A stretch of DNA of 64,000 bases from Bacillus sp. AFS088145 (GCF_002564465.1 NZ_NUUX01000021.1:219701-283700); one strand, 5' to 3'; counted from the stretch's first letter, positions 8,826 to 18,044 are shown. A program made the numbers and translations. The notes: generated by a model not told the origin, from the letters alone.

Positions 8826-10433
8826 ATGACGCTATATGCGAAATATGCATTAGCAACATCATTAGTAACGACAGATACAACTGATAACGCTTTAGGTAAC
8901 GATATTACACTAGAATTTAGTGACAAAGCTTGGGCAAATGCAATTACAGGCATCAAAGTTGGCGGATCAATCATTGATCCATCAGCGTACAAAATTGATG
9001 CAACAAATGGCACTCTGACAATTGATAAAAACGTCTTCAAAAAAGTAGGCGATTTCAATATCATTATTAGTGCAAAAGAGTATGCGGAGGTATCAGTTAC
9101 TCAAAAAATCTTAAATGGTTATAACATTCACTTTATCGTAACAGGTGAAAAAGCTCCATTCGAAGTAAATGACCAAATTGTAACACGTCGTATAACAGAG
9201 CCATCAATACACGGATACGAATTAACATGGTTTGCAGATCAAGATTGTACAATCCCTTGGGATTTCACAAATTCAATCTACTCTTCAAAAACAATTTACG
9301 GAAAATGGAAACCAGCAAAATATACTGTTATCTATGACACACAAGATGCTGGACTTGTAGTTTCAGTAAAAGCTGAATACAATTCATTACTAGATGAAAC
9401 AAAACCAACAAGAACTGGTTACACATTTGTTGGATGGTACAAAGATGCAGAAGGTAAAACACCATGGAACTTTGCGACAGACAAAGTAGCTGATAACATG
9501 ATCCTTTATGCGAAGTGGAGTATTAATTCTTACACTGTTCACTTCAATAGCAATGGTGGTAGTCAAGTTGCTGACAAAGTTGCAGATTACAACACAGGAA
9601 TTACTGCACCAACACCAACAAAAACAGGTTACACATTCGTTGGTTGGTACAAAGATGCTTTAAATACAATACCTTGGAACTTTGCAACGGATAAAGTAAC
9701 AAGCGACACTACATTATATGCGAAATGGCAAATCAATTCGTATACAGTGAACTATGTGAGCAATGGAATTTCGACAGTTTCTGCTCAAACTGCGGATTAC
9801 AATAGTATCTTAAACTTACCAACACCAACAAAAACGGGTTATACGTTCGCTGGATGGTATAAAGATGCTACGTTAAATACGCCAGTAGGAAACATTTTAA
9901 CATTAACTAGCAACATTACACTTTATGCAAAATGGAACATTAACACGTATACTGTAACATTTAACACATCTAGTGGAAGTACAGTTGCTTCAAAAACAGC
10001 AATTTACAATGCAACAATTAGCCAACCAGCAGCACCAACTAAAAAAGGCTTTGTATTCATTGGATGGTACAAAGATGGTGCAGGAAAAGTGGCATGGAAC
10101 TTTGCAACAGATCGAGTTACTACAAATACGATTATTTACGCAAAGTGGGAAAATGTTCCAGGTAAACCATCTAATGCAACAACAGCAAAAGCTGGTAAAG
10201 ATGCTGTTAAATTAACTTGGTCAAAAGTATTAGGTACAACAGGATATGAAATTGTTAAAGCAACTTCAAAAACAGGATCATATAAACACCTAACTAGCGT
10301 GACAACAACTAATTACACGAACAAAGGATTAAGTAAAGGTAAAACATACTTCTACAAAATCCGTTCTTACAAAATGGTTGGATCAAAAAAAAACTATGGC
10401 GAGTGGACAAGCGTAATGTCGATCAAGCTATAA
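8826..10433 (+). pseudogene. 5'-truncated InlB-repeat surface/secreted protein
   Basis: An open frame of 535 codons that lacks a signal peptide and a ribosome binding site. The first residues, TKPMTLYAKY (reading from 8817), are the last strand of an InlB/Listeria-Bacteroides B-repeat, so the frame begins inside a domain. Then come a DUF1533-like domain (about 10-97), a diverged repeat (about 98-162), four B-repeats of about 70 residues each with GYTFxGWYKDA and LYAKW motifs (163-442), and a C-terminal fibronectin type III domain (443-535). Such proteins are secreted adhesins or matrix proteins. The N-terminal part, with export signal and promoter, is missing, so I call it a remnant. Confidence 0.75.
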
Positions 10434-10479
10434 GAAATGAAATAACAAGCAGTACAGATTATTCTTAAGTAATTAAGTC

Positions 10480-10525
10480 AAAAAGGGTGCTTATGAAATT
10501 TAGAAGATGATTAAACACCCTTTTT
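10480..10525 (+). terminator. Terminator after the InlB-repeat gene
   Basis: AAAAAGGGTG (10480-10489) pairs perfectly with CACCCTTTTT (10516-10525) around a 26-base loop. Confidence 0.6.
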
Positions 10526-10584
10526 GAAAGTAAACGATAAGATTAGCTTTTTCAAATTAAAAACTTTCCCTAAAAAAAATAAAA

Positions 10585-10623
10585 GACAAGAATACAAACT
10601 TCGTATTCTTGTCTCTTTTTTTT
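10585..10623 (+). terminator. Strong terminator, possibly bidirectional
   Basis: An 11-bp perfect stem (GACAAGAATAC at 10585-10595 with 10603-10613) is followed by TCTTTTTTTT on the plus strand. An A-run on the other side would give a T-run for minus-strand transcripts. Confidence 0.8.
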
Positions 10624-10630
10624 AGTCCTG

Positions 10631-10667
10631 AAAAAATCAAAAACTGGTACTCAAAGATGAGAACCAG
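10631..10667 (-). terminator. Terminator of the XRE-TPR regulator gene
   Basis: CTGGTACTC and GAGAACCAG (10644-10667) pair with a single A-A mismatch. On the minus strand the hairpin is followed by TTTTTGATTTTTTC. Confidence 0.6.
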
Positions 10668-10709
10668 CATTCTATCGAAAATAGTAACATCTATGAAATA
10701 TATAAGTTC

Positions 10710-11930
10710 TTAAGCATTTACAATTAACTGTGCAATCTCCATTGCCTGCTCATTTAAATTCATCTTTTTATAATAATTAAATAATTCTTTTTTAGAGCGT
10801 TCTACTAAAAAAGTAAAACCACTTTTTTCAAACATAGGTAAAGCTTTACTATTTAAATAATGATGATATTCTTTCTCTTTTGATTTTAATAAATAAAGTA
10901 GTAGTTTAAATAAATGGATATATAAACTGTAATTATTCTTTTTCGCTATGAAAAGGCCTTCTTCAGCACCATGCACAAGTTCATCTAGGTTAGAAAAATC
11001 TCCATCAAAAGAACTACGAATATAGCCTTCCAATGAAAGTAAATACGATGAACATTCTGAATCCTTTAGCATCATTGATTGTTTATAATACTTACTTGCT
11101 TCCTTATAATTTTTCCCTCTGTAAAATTCATAGGCTAAATTATGCAAAGCTTTTGCCTTGCGATCAGGCGCATTACATAACTCACAGCTTCTAATTAAAT
11201 TTTTGAAACGATTAATAATTTCTTCCTCTAAAGTGTCACCTTGAACTTGTATAATCATTAACATTTCAGCATCTATCACTCTAAGATAGTTATTAATTTG
11301 CTTAAAAAATTGATGAGATTTTTCAGCATAATAATAGGCCAACACAGGAGCATTTAAAGTATGGTAAGCACATGCTAGATGGTAAAAATATTCAGGATTT
11401 TTATAAACTGTATTATCAATCGACTTTAAAATTTCGATTACTTTACCGTATTCTTGTTTTGCTAAAGAATAAATTCCTAAAATATGCTTTAATAAATTTC
11501 TTTCATATGGTGCTAATTTGTCTTCTTTTTTTTGAAGCTTTTTAATGATTTTAAAAGCTTCATTGCACTTACTATGCGCAAGAAAATATTTTGCTCTTAG
11601 CAACTGATACATATCATTATATTCAGAGATCTGGATTAGTTCTTCCATTTCAAATTCATAGTAAATCTGATCCATCTCTTCAAATAACTGCATAACTATT
11701 ACGTCATGCCAGTGAAGTAATCTTTGTTTAATATTCATAAAGTTGGCTACTTCTGATTCCATATCAATTCCAAGTCTGTTTGATAATAAATTAATAATTT
11801 CAGGGGCGTACTTTGTTTGTGCACATTCTATTTTACTGATATGGGTAACGGAGCAGATGTTTTTTCCTAATTGCTCTTGTGTTAGTTTGTATTTTTCTCT
11901 ATAAAATTTGATAATTTTTCCTTCATACAT
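10710..11930 (-). CDS. XRE-family HTH regulator with TPR domain (RRNPP-like architecture)
   Basis: A 406-residue protein with an N-terminal XRE helix-turn-helix (about 5-60; KLTQEQLGKNICSVTHISKIE) and a long all-helical region made of tetratricopeptide-type repeats (about 70-400; AYHTLNAPVLAYYYAEKS and similar helices). This is the layout of Rap/Rgg/NprR/PlcR/PrgX-type receptors, which bind short secreted peptides. No small signal-peptide gene was found beside it, so peptide sensing is only a possibility. A GGGAGGAGG ribosome binding site precedes the ATG. It lies between the InlB-repeat remnant and the efflux module and could control either or neither. Confidence 0.8.
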   Translation of the reverse strand: MYEGKIIKFYREKYKLTQEQLGKNICSVTHISKIECAQTKYAPEIINLLSNRLGIDMESEVANFMNIKQRLLHWHDVIVMQLFEEMDQIYYEFEMEELIQISEYNDMYQLLRAKYFLAHSKCNEAFKIIKKLQKKEDKLAPYERNLLKHILGIYSLAKQEYGKVIEILKSIDNTVYKNPEYFYHLACAYHTLNAPVLAYYYAEKSHQFFKQINNYLRVIDAEMLMIIQVQGDTLEEEIINRFKNLIRSCELCNAPDRKAKALHNLAYEFYRGKNYKEASKYYKQSMMLKDSECSSYLLSLEGYIRSSFDGDFSNLDELVHGAEEGLFIAKKNNYSLYIHLFKLLLYLLKSKEKEYHHYLNSKALPMFEKSGFTFLVERSKKELFNYYKKMNLNEQAMEIAQLIVNA

Positions 11931-12095
11931 AACTAAGTCCTCCTCCCATCCAAGATTTTAGAAATAGAACCTAATACTAAAATTCTACATTTAACAACAA
12001 AAATAGTATATTTAGAAAACACGTGTAGCATGTGAAGTAATACTTAAAGATATGTTAAGGAAAGGTAAAAAAGGAAAAAGGAGGGAAAATCAAAG

Positions 12096-12140
12096 AAAAG
12101 GAGAAGGCAGGGAAATATCTTTCCGTTCCTTTCTCCTTTG
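12096..12140 (-). terminator. Terminator of the TetR gene
   Basis: AAAGGAGAA (from 12097) pairs with TTCTCCTTT (ending 12139), with an imperfect inner stem. The minus-strand tail is TTCTTTGATTTT. Confidence 0.5.
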
Positions 12141-12145
12141 TTTTA

Positions 12146-12730
12146 TTATTCGACCTTATTACCAATTCTAAAAAGTAGGGATAACTGCTTAGCAAGATAC
12201 TGAGGGGTATAGGGCATATCATTTCTTAACCAAGATACAATTGTACCAATCAGTGCTGATGACCCGTACCAGATAATTATATCCTTTTGAATATCTGTCT
12301 TAATGTGTAAAGAGTCAACTTCTCTTCGTTTCGTTATTGTTTCAGTAATGATTTTTAATAATTGCTCAGTAAAGATGGGGGTTTTAGTAGAAGCAAGAAC
12401 TACTTTATAAAACTTTGCATTCTCAGCTATATGTTCAAGCAAGTTTAAAAGCTTCACCGAGTCAGTTTCTTCTATAGATTTATAAGCTGTTGAATCCCTC
12501 ATAATTTGTCCAAGCTTTTCACCCATTTCCAAAGCCATATACTCCATCATATCTTGTATGTCACGATAATGTAGATAAAATGTAACTCGATTAACTGTTG
12601 CACGCTCCGAAATTTGATTAACCGTGATTTTGTTTATATCCATCTCCTGAAGTAAATCGATAAAGGCATCTTTAATTAATTGACGTGTACGAATGATCCT
12701 AGGATCCACTTTTTTTGTTTTACCCTTCAA
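12146..12730 (-). CDS. TetR/AcrR family repressor, probable regulator of the adjacent MFS pump
   Basis: A 194-residue one-component regulator. The N-terminal HTH covers about residues 13-60 (IKDAFIDLLQEMDINKITV, then VNRVTFYLHYRDIQDM). The C-terminal ligand domain looks like the TetR_C_8 type found in DhaS-like regulators. The start is a TTG at 12730, supported by AAGGTGAG about 7 bases upstream; no better ATG exists. It is divergent from the DHA2 pump gene, the LmrA/LmrB-type arrangement in which the repressor binds the shared intergenic region. Palindromes there are candidate operators. Confidence 0.85.
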   Translation of the reverse strand: MKGKTKKVDPRIIRTRQLIKDAFIDLLQEMDINKITVNQISERATVNRVTFYLHYRDIQDMMEYMALEMGEKLGQIMRDSTAYKSIEETDSVKLLNLLEHIAENAKFYKVVLASTKTPIFTEQLLKIITETITKRREVDSLHIKTDIQKDIIIWYGSSALIGTIVSWLRNDMPYTPQYLAKQLSLLFRIGNKVE

Positions 12731-12764
12731 ATCAACTCACCTTTTCCATGAAATTTACAATTTT

Positions 12765-12807
12765 ATTAAATGTGTTTAATATATTTAGTTTTCACTACAA
12801 AACTAAA
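12765..12807. promoter_or_regulatory. Candidate TetR operators between the repressor and MFS genes
   Basis: Two inverted repeats are present. ATTAAA-tgtg-TTTAAT is at 12765-12780 and TTTAGTTTT-cactac-AAAACTAAA (9-bp perfect arms) is at 12784-12807. They lie close upstream of the repressor start codon and about 40 bases before the -35 of the pump promoter. The assignment to this TetR protein is inference from position. Confidence 0.5.
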
Positions 12808-12847
12808 AAGAGTGATAACTACAATACATTTCTTTAAATATTGTCGG

Positions 12848-12875
12848 TTGTAAGAACTAACTATCTATTTATAAT
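12848..12875 (+). promoter_or_regulatory. Sigma-A promoter of the MFS-SDR operon
   Basis: TTGTAA at 12848-12853 and a perfect TATAAT at 12870-12875 are spaced by 16 bases, about 40 bases before the start of the MFS gene. Confidence 0.65.
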
Positions 12876-12915
12876 GTAATTTATATCATGTTAATTATTA
12901 AACACTTTGTAAATT

Positions 12916-14445
12916 ATGTCCATGATAAAGAGAGAAAGGAATGATGGGGGATTGAGTAAAACTTCTGGAATTGACACAAATTCGATAAAAAAAGGGCCTA
13001 TTATGTTTATTTTGATTTTAGGTGCCTTTCTGGCAACATTAAATCAAACGCTTATGAGTGTTGCTATACCTGAGCTAATGGTTGATTTTCATATCAAGGC
13101 AGCAACAGCACAGTGGTTAACAACAGGCTACATGCTAGTAAACGGTGTATTAATTCCGATTACAGCTTATTTAATGCTACGTTTCACCACACGTGAACTA
13201 TTTCAAGCTTCAATGATTATCTTTTTAGCAGGAACAATTGTATCGGCTATTGCGACGGATTTTCCTGTTCTGTTAACAGGCCGCTTGATTCAGGCTGCAG
13301 GGGCAGGAATTATTATGCCACTATTAACGAACGTTATTTTGACACTTTTTCCGCCAGAAAAGCGCGGAGGAGCGATGGGGATGGTTGGGCTAGCGATTAT
13401 CTTTGCCCCAGCAATTGGTCCTACACTTGCAGGTTACATTATGGAAAATTATAAATGGGAAACGATGTTCTACGGAATGATTCCATTTGCTATTCTTGTA
13501 ATCGTACTTGGCTTCATTTATCTACGAAATGTATCTGATCGTATTAAAACAAAATTTGATCTTCTTAGCGTTACATTGTCTACAGTCGGTTTTGGTGCAA
13601 TGCTTTATGGTTTCAGCCGAGCTGGAAGTTTAGGTTGGTCGAATTCAGAAGTAATTAGTACGATTGTTGTCGGGGTATTGGCCCTTGTACTTTTCGCATG
13701 GAGACAAATGGTTTCACAAAATCCTTTACTTGACCTGCGTGCATTCAAGTTTAGTATGTTCTCATTAACGACAGTTATTAATATCGCAGTAACGATGGTC
13801 ATGTATGCAGATATGATGCTACTTCCACTTTACTTACAAAATATCCGTGGTTATACACCTGTTGAGTCAGGTCTTCTATTACTTCCAGGAGCACTGGTAA
13901 TGGGCTTCCTTATGCCAGTTACAGGTAGGTTATTCGATCGCATTGGTGCAAAATGGCTAGCTATTTTCGGCATGATTATTACAATTGCAACAACACTTGG
14001 CTTCACAAACTTGACGGACTCGACGAGTTACACAAATCTGGTACTAATGTCCACTGGTCGTCGAATCGGTATGGCATTAATGATGATGCCAATACAGACA
14101 GCTGGATTAAATCAACTTCCAAAGCAATTAAATGCACACGGTACGGCAATTACGAATACAATTCGACAAGTTGCTGGAGCAGTTGGTACATCACTTCTAG
14201 TTACAGTTATGACAGATCGTACAAAAACACATATACAGGAATTAATTCCTACAGCGGCTACTAAAGGATTAACACAGGCCCAGTTAATAAAAGAAGCTTC
14301 TATTAATGGAATTAACGACGCTTATCTAGTGATTGTTGGAATAGGAATCATTGGATTACTACTTTCTTTCTTTATTAAGAAAGTCAAACAAGCGGCTTCT
14401 GAAGAGGCAACAGTTAAGTTAAAAGAGGTAACAGTTAAAGCGTAA
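12916..14445 (+). CDS. DHA2-family MFS multidrug efflux pump (EmrB/LmrB-like)
   Basis: A membrane transporter of up to 509 residues with the 14-helix layout of the EmrB/QacA group; it exports drugs using the proton gradient. Visible signatures are LNQTLMSVAIPELMVD in helix 1, WLTTGYMLVNG in helix 2, GRLIQAAGAGIIMPL in helix 4, and the motif-C-like AIGPTLAGYI in helix 5. The first ATG (12916) has no clear ribosome binding site. A TTG at 12952 follows an AAAGGAATGATGGGGGA stretch, so the exact start is uncertain and the first dozen residues may not be translated. The SDR gene follows 27 bases later. The divergent TetR gene is its likely repressor. Confidence 0.9.
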   Translation: MSMIKRERNDGGLSKTSGIDTNSIKKGPIMFILILGAFLATLNQTLMSVAIPELMVDFHIKAATAQWLTTGYMLVNGVLIPITAYLMLRFTTRELFQASMIIFLAGTIVSAIATDFPVLLTGRLIQAAGAGIIMPLLTNVILTLFPPEKRGGAMGMVGLAIIFAPAIGPTLAGYIMENYKWETMFYGMIPFAILVIVLGFIYLRNVSDRIKTKFDLLSVTLSTVGFGAMLYGFSRAGSLGWSNSEVISTIVVGVLALVLFAWRQMVSQNPLLDLRAFKFSMFSLTTVINIAVTMVMYADMMLLPLYLQNIRGYTPVESGLLLLPGALVMGFLMPVTGRLFDRIGAKWLAIFGMIITIATTLGFTNLTDSTSYTNLVLMSTGRRIGMALMMMPIQTAGLNQLPKQLNAHGTAITNTIRQVAGAVGTSLLVTVMTDRTKTHIQELIPTAATKGLTQAQLIKEASINGINDAYLVIVGIGIIGLLLSFFIKKVKQAASEEATVKLKEVTVKA

Positions 14446-14472
14446 AAATCATAATTAATTGGAGGAATATAG

Positions 14473-15231
14473 GTGAGACTTCAAGACAAAGTAGCTGTAG
14501 TAACTGGAGCTGGATCAGGAATGGGGAAAGCAATTGCTGTCCTTTATGCAAAAGAAGGCGCAAAAGTGGTAGTATCTGATATTAATGTAGATGCTGCAAA
14601 TGTTACCGTTGAAGAAATAAAATCAAACGGTGGAGATGCAATTGCTGTTATGGCTAATGTTGCTCTCGAAAATGATATTCAAAACTTAATCGATTCTGCC
14701 GTAAATACTTTTGGTACAGTAGATATTCTAGTTAATAATGCAGGAATTATGGATAACTTTGAGCCTGCTGGTTATATTGAAGATGATAAGTGGGAAAGAG
14801 TTTTTGCTGTCAATACAACAAGTGTCATGCGCTCAACAAGAAAAGTCTTACCAATCTTTTTAGAAAAAGAGCAGGGAGTTATTATTAATGTAGCTTCTGC
14901 AGGTGGACTTCAAGGGGCTAGAGCAGGAGCAGCTTACACAGCCTCTAAGCATGCAGTTGTTGGATTCACGAAGAATACTGGATTCATGTACGCAACAAAT
15001 GGAATCCGATGCAATGCAATCGCTCCAGGTGGAGTTGAAACAAATATCGGTTCTTCTATGACAAATATCAATCACTTTGGTATGGGACGAATTCAAGCAG
15101 GATTAGGAGTTAATCCACGAGTAGGTAAACCAGAAGAAATTGCAGAAATAGCATTATTCCTTGCCTCAGATGAATCAAGCTTTGTAAATGGTACTGTAAT
15201 TACTGGTGATGCAGGTTGGACTGCTTATTAA
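14473..15231 (+). CDS. Short-chain dehydrogenase/reductase (SDR)
   Basis: A 252-residue classical SDR. The cofactor-binding TGAGSGMG motif is at about residues 12-19, with NNAG near 88, the catalytic Ser in NVASAGG near 142, and YTASK with the Tyr-Lys pair near 155-159. An acidic residue (SDIN) after the second strand suggests NAD(H) preference. The start is GTG, with GGAGG 8 bases upstream. It is cotranscribed with the MFS pump, suggesting that it modifies a pump substrate such as a reactive carbonyl compound or alcohol; the actual substrate is unknown. Confidence 0.9.
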   Translation: MRLQDKVAVVTGAGSGMGKAIAVLYAKEGAKVVVSDINVDAANVTVEEIKSNGGDAIAVMANVALENDIQNLIDSAVNTFGTVDILVNNAGIMDNFEPAGYIEDDKWERVFAVNTTSVMRSTRKVLPIFLEKEQGVIINVASAGGLQGARAGAAYTASKHAVVGFTKNTGFMYATNGIRCNAIAPGGVETNIGSSMTNINHFGMGRIQAGLGVNPRVGKPEEIAEIALFLASDESSFVNGTVITGDAGWTAY

Positions 15232-15260
15232 GGTAGGGAATTTTATATTGAAAGAAGGAA

Positions 15261-15298
15261 GACCGTCTGAAATTTTTCGGACGGTTTTTTTATTTTTT
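15261..15298 (+). terminator. Terminator of the MFS-SDR operon
   Basis: ACCGTCTGAAA pairs with TTTCGGACGGT (one G-T pair) between 15262 and 15285, followed by a long T-run. Confidence 0.9.
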
Positions 15299-15540
15299 TG
15301 AAATATTTTTTAGAATTTGATCAGGGAGAGAGTTAGCAATGCGGGGCATACCTCTTCAATGTGACAGAATTATGAAAAATATGGAATATACATAAAGTTT
15401 TCAGATTATTTGGGGTGATTGCCAAGTTTGAAATGATACATTGAAAATATATTAATATTTTATTAGTTTTGGATTTTTTAATTGAAACAAATACTTTTTG
15501 TAATTTGTTTGGCTCTTCTCATTTTCGCAAAATCGAGTTA
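15299..15540. other. Intergenic region with no recognised feature
   Basis: This A/T-rich stretch lies between two convergent terminators. I see no open frame with a ribosome binding site, no repeat and no RNA motif. Confidence 0.5.
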
Positions 15541-15574
15541 TAAAAAATAACCCCTCATCTTAAAAAATGAAGGG
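15541..15574 (-). terminator. Terminator of the sodium-amino acid symporter gene
   Basis: CCCCTCAT (15551-15558) and ATGAAGGG (15567-15574) pair with one G-T pair, followed on the minus strand by TTATTTTTTA. Confidence 0.8.
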
Positions 15575-15591
15575 CGGTTACTCAGAATATA

Positions 15592-17025
15592 TTATCCAAC
15601 GTGATTCTTAACGTCCTTCTCATCAACCCAAGCCTCTAACTGATCACGACCTGGTAAGTTATCGATTTTATCAGCAGAGAAAACTGGATCCAATCCTTGT
15701 TTCTTTTGAGAAACATAATCTTTTAATAAAGCTTTTACAACTTTAGCTAAACGCGTAATTGCGTAAAGATTAACTAATACCATTAATCCCATGAAAATAT
15801 CTGCTAAAGACCAAATTAAATCAGCACTATATAATGCTCCGAATAATACCATTCCAATTACAGCAAAACGGTATACGTAAATAGATTTTTTCGAATGCTT
15901 CATGAAGCTAATATTTGATTCACCATAGTAATAGTTACCCATAATTGTACTTAATGCAAATAAGAATACTGAAATTGAAACGAATGTTGCAGCAAATTCA
16001 CCTAGACTTACACGTAAAGATTCCTGTGTTAAAGGAATACCTGATAGTTCAGATGTTTTATAAACGCCTGAAACTAATACGATCATAGCTGTAGATGAAC
16101 AGATGATAAATGTATCGACAATTACACCTAATGCTTGAATTAAACCTTGTTTTATAGGGTGAGTAACGTCAGCTGTTGCAGCTGCGTTTGGAGCTGAACC
16201 CATACCAGCTTCGTTTGAGAATAATCCACGACGAATTCCATGAAGAACTGCAGCACCCATGACACCGCCAAACATTTGTTTAAACGAAAAAATTCCTTCA
16301 GAGAAAATTGCACCAAATACATCTGGTAAAATATCGAAATTTGAAAACATTACCCATAAAGCTAGAATAATGTATACACCAGCCTTGATCGGCACTAAAA
16401 CAGTTGAGAATTTTGCAACGGAATGTACGCCACCAAAAATAATTAATGCCGTAATAATAGCAAGTACAATCGCAGTTGTTTTTGTATTTACGCCAAATTC
16501 ATTATTAATAGACGCAGCAATCGTGTTTGCTTGTACTGCGTTAAAAATAAGACCAAAAGATAAAGTAATTAAAATACTAAAAATAACACCAAGCTTTCGA
16601 TTACCTAAGGCTTTTTCCATATAATAAGCAGGTCCACCACGCCATGAAGAACCATCTTTCACTTTATAAAGCTGAGCCAAAGTACTTTCTACAAATGCTG
16701 AAGCTGAACCAATTAATGCCATTAACCACATCCAAAAAACTGCACCTGGTCCACCTAATGCCACTGCTGTTGCAACACCGGCAATATTCCCGGTACCAAT
16801 ACGAGCAGCCATTCCGATCATAAATGCTTGTAATGAAGAAACAGTCTTTTTGTCTTTGTCTTTGTCTCTGTTTCGTCCATCAACTAATAATCGAATCATT
16901 TCAGGGAAGAATTTAAACTGAATAAATCCTAAATAAACCGTTAAAAATAGGCCAATTGCAACTAATAAAATAACAATTAATTTAGCCCATAAATAGTCGT
17001 TGAGTACTGTAACCAATTCTGTCAT
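15592..17025 (-). CDS. Alanine/glycine:cation symporter (AGCS family, AlsT-like)
   Basis: A 477-residue sodium-coupled amino acid importer with about 11 transmembrane helices. The AGCS signature GTGNIAGVATAVALGGPGA is near residue 77, followed by FWMWLMALIGSASAFVEST, and FSNEAGMGSAPNAAA near 268 forms the substrate site of this family. Substrates in relatives are alanine, glycine or glutamine and cannot be told apart here. AAAGGAGAGGG lies just before the ATG. It is divergent from the TetR/YhgE pair. The twin palindromes at 17169-17249 lie in the shared intergenic region and could influence it, but its own promoter is not obvious. Confidence 0.92.
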   Translation of the reverse strand: MTELVTVLNDYLWAKLIVILLVAIGLFLTVYLGFIQFKFFPEMIRLLVDGRNRDKDKDKKTVSSLQAFMIGMAARIGTGNIAGVATAVALGGPGAVFWMWLMALIGSASAFVESTLAQLYKVKDGSSWRGGPAYYMEKALGNRKLGVIFSILITLSFGLIFNAVQANTIAASINNEFGVNTKTTAIVLAIITALIIFGGVHSVAKFSTVLVPIKAGVYIILALWVMFSNFDILPDVFGAIFSEGIFSFKQMFGGVMGAAVLHGIRRGLFSNEAGMGSAPNAAATADVTHPIKQGLIQALGVIVDTFIICSSTAMIVLVSGVYKTSELSGIPLTQESLRVSLGEFAATFVSISVFLFALSTIMGNYYYGESNISFMKHSKKSIYVYRFAVIGMVLFGALYSADLIWSLADIFMGLMVLVNLYAITRLAKVVKALLKDYVSQKKQGLDPVFSADKIDNLPGRDQLEAWVDEKDVKNHVG

Positions 17026-17168
17026 GAATCCCTCTCCTTTGTAAGAATATTCGCAAAATTATCCGATAATTTTGACTTCAAAATGTAATAATAAATTATT
17101 CTGCTGACAAAGGCAACACTTTTTTAATTATTGTTGATTAAAAAAAGTTAATATTAAAAAAAGATTAA

Positions 17169-17249
17169 AAAAGTAAGTGTTCACTTACTTTTTGTTGACG
17201 AAATTCAATTTGATTCATATACTAGAAAAGTAAATAAACACTTACTTTT
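17169..17249. promoter_or_regulatory. Twin palindromic operators flanking the TetR-gene promoter
   Basis: The first site (17169-17194) has perfect 12-bp arms, AAAAAGTAAGTG and its complement, around TT. The second (17226-17249) is an imperfect copy beginning AAAAGTAA and ending ACACTTACTTTT. A -35-like TTGACG (17196-17201) lies directly after the first site and the -10 region falls between the two. The repressor is probably the TetR protein encoded from 17314. Confidence 0.75.
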
Positions 17250-17313
17250 TTTGTAGCATGCTAAAATTAAGATTTTGTTTCCTTTTTAAAAATGGTTTTT
17301 AAGGAGGTAAATA

Positions 17314-17904
17314 GTGAATAAGGGAGAAAGAACAAAACATCAAATCCTAGAAAAGTCTATACAACTATTTGCGAAGAATGGTTATGATGGTACGACAATT
17401 AATCAAATTGCAAAGGAAAGTAAAATTTCCGAAGCGACGATTTATAAGTATTTTAAAAGTAAGCTTGATGTATTGATTACCTGTGTAAAACCAGATATTC
17501 AGGACGTTTGGATGGAAGAGGATTTTAGTAAATTTTCAATTGAAGAATTGCTTAGATTATATGTTGAGAAAAGGATTAAATGGGTAGAAAAGAATCGAAA
17601 TCAAATTGAGATCTTGATCAGTGAAACTTTACGACACCCTGAGTTATCAGAAATTTTCTTTCAACAGATCTATCGGAAAACACCAATCGAAGAAGAAATA
17701 GAATCAAGAATGCTGGCAAAAGAAACAAATTTCCATTTAGAAATTCCTATACTAAGTTTAAGTATGATTACGACGATTATCTCGATTCTTAATCTACAAA
17801 AGAGTGTTCTAGATAAAGATCCAATGCATATTACAGATGACGCTATAAATAAAATGGTGCAATTAATTTTATTTGGATTAATAGGAAATAAAAGTCCTGA
17901 ATAA
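17314..17904 (+). CDS. TetR/AcrR family regulator (YhgD-like)
   Basis: A 196-residue regulator with an N-terminal TetR HTH (about 9-55; LFAKNGYDGTTINQIAKES, ISEATIYKYFKSK) and a helical ligand-binding C-terminal domain. The start is GTG, with AAGGAGG 6 bases upstream. It precedes a YhgE gene, matching the yhgD-yhgE pair of B. subtilis, so I infer it controls YhgE production. The twin palindromes in front of it are almost certainly its own operators, implying autoregulation. Confidence 0.88.
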   Translation: MNKGERTKHQILEKSIQLFAKNGYDGTTINQIAKESKISEATIYKYFKSKLDVLITCVKPDIQDVWMEEDFSKFSIEELLRLYVEKRIKWVEKNRNQIEILISETLRHPELSEIFFQQIYRKTPIEEEIESRMLAKETNFHLEIPILSLSMITTIISILNLQKSVLDKDPMHITDDAINKMVQLILFGLIGNKSPE

Positions 17905-17992
17905 ACATGAAAATGAGTTTAACTTAGAGAATGGTTTAGTATTACCTTTTATTTTTTTATTAAAGGGAGTATTAAACTATTTAAATGCAATA

Positions 17993-18021
17993 AATTGACC
18001 GAAATACACATTTGGTCAATT
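17993..18021. promoter_or_regulatory. Inverted repeat upstream of yhgE
   Basis: AATTGACC (17993-18000) and GGTCAATT (18014-18021) form perfect 8-bp arms separated by 13 bases, ending 23 bases before the yhgE start. It differs from the AAAGTAAGTG operators of the upstream TetR gene, so it may bind a different regulator. A further TTGGTC follows immediately. Confidence 0.45.
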
Positions 18022-18044
18022 GGTCTAACAAGGGGAGTGAGAAT

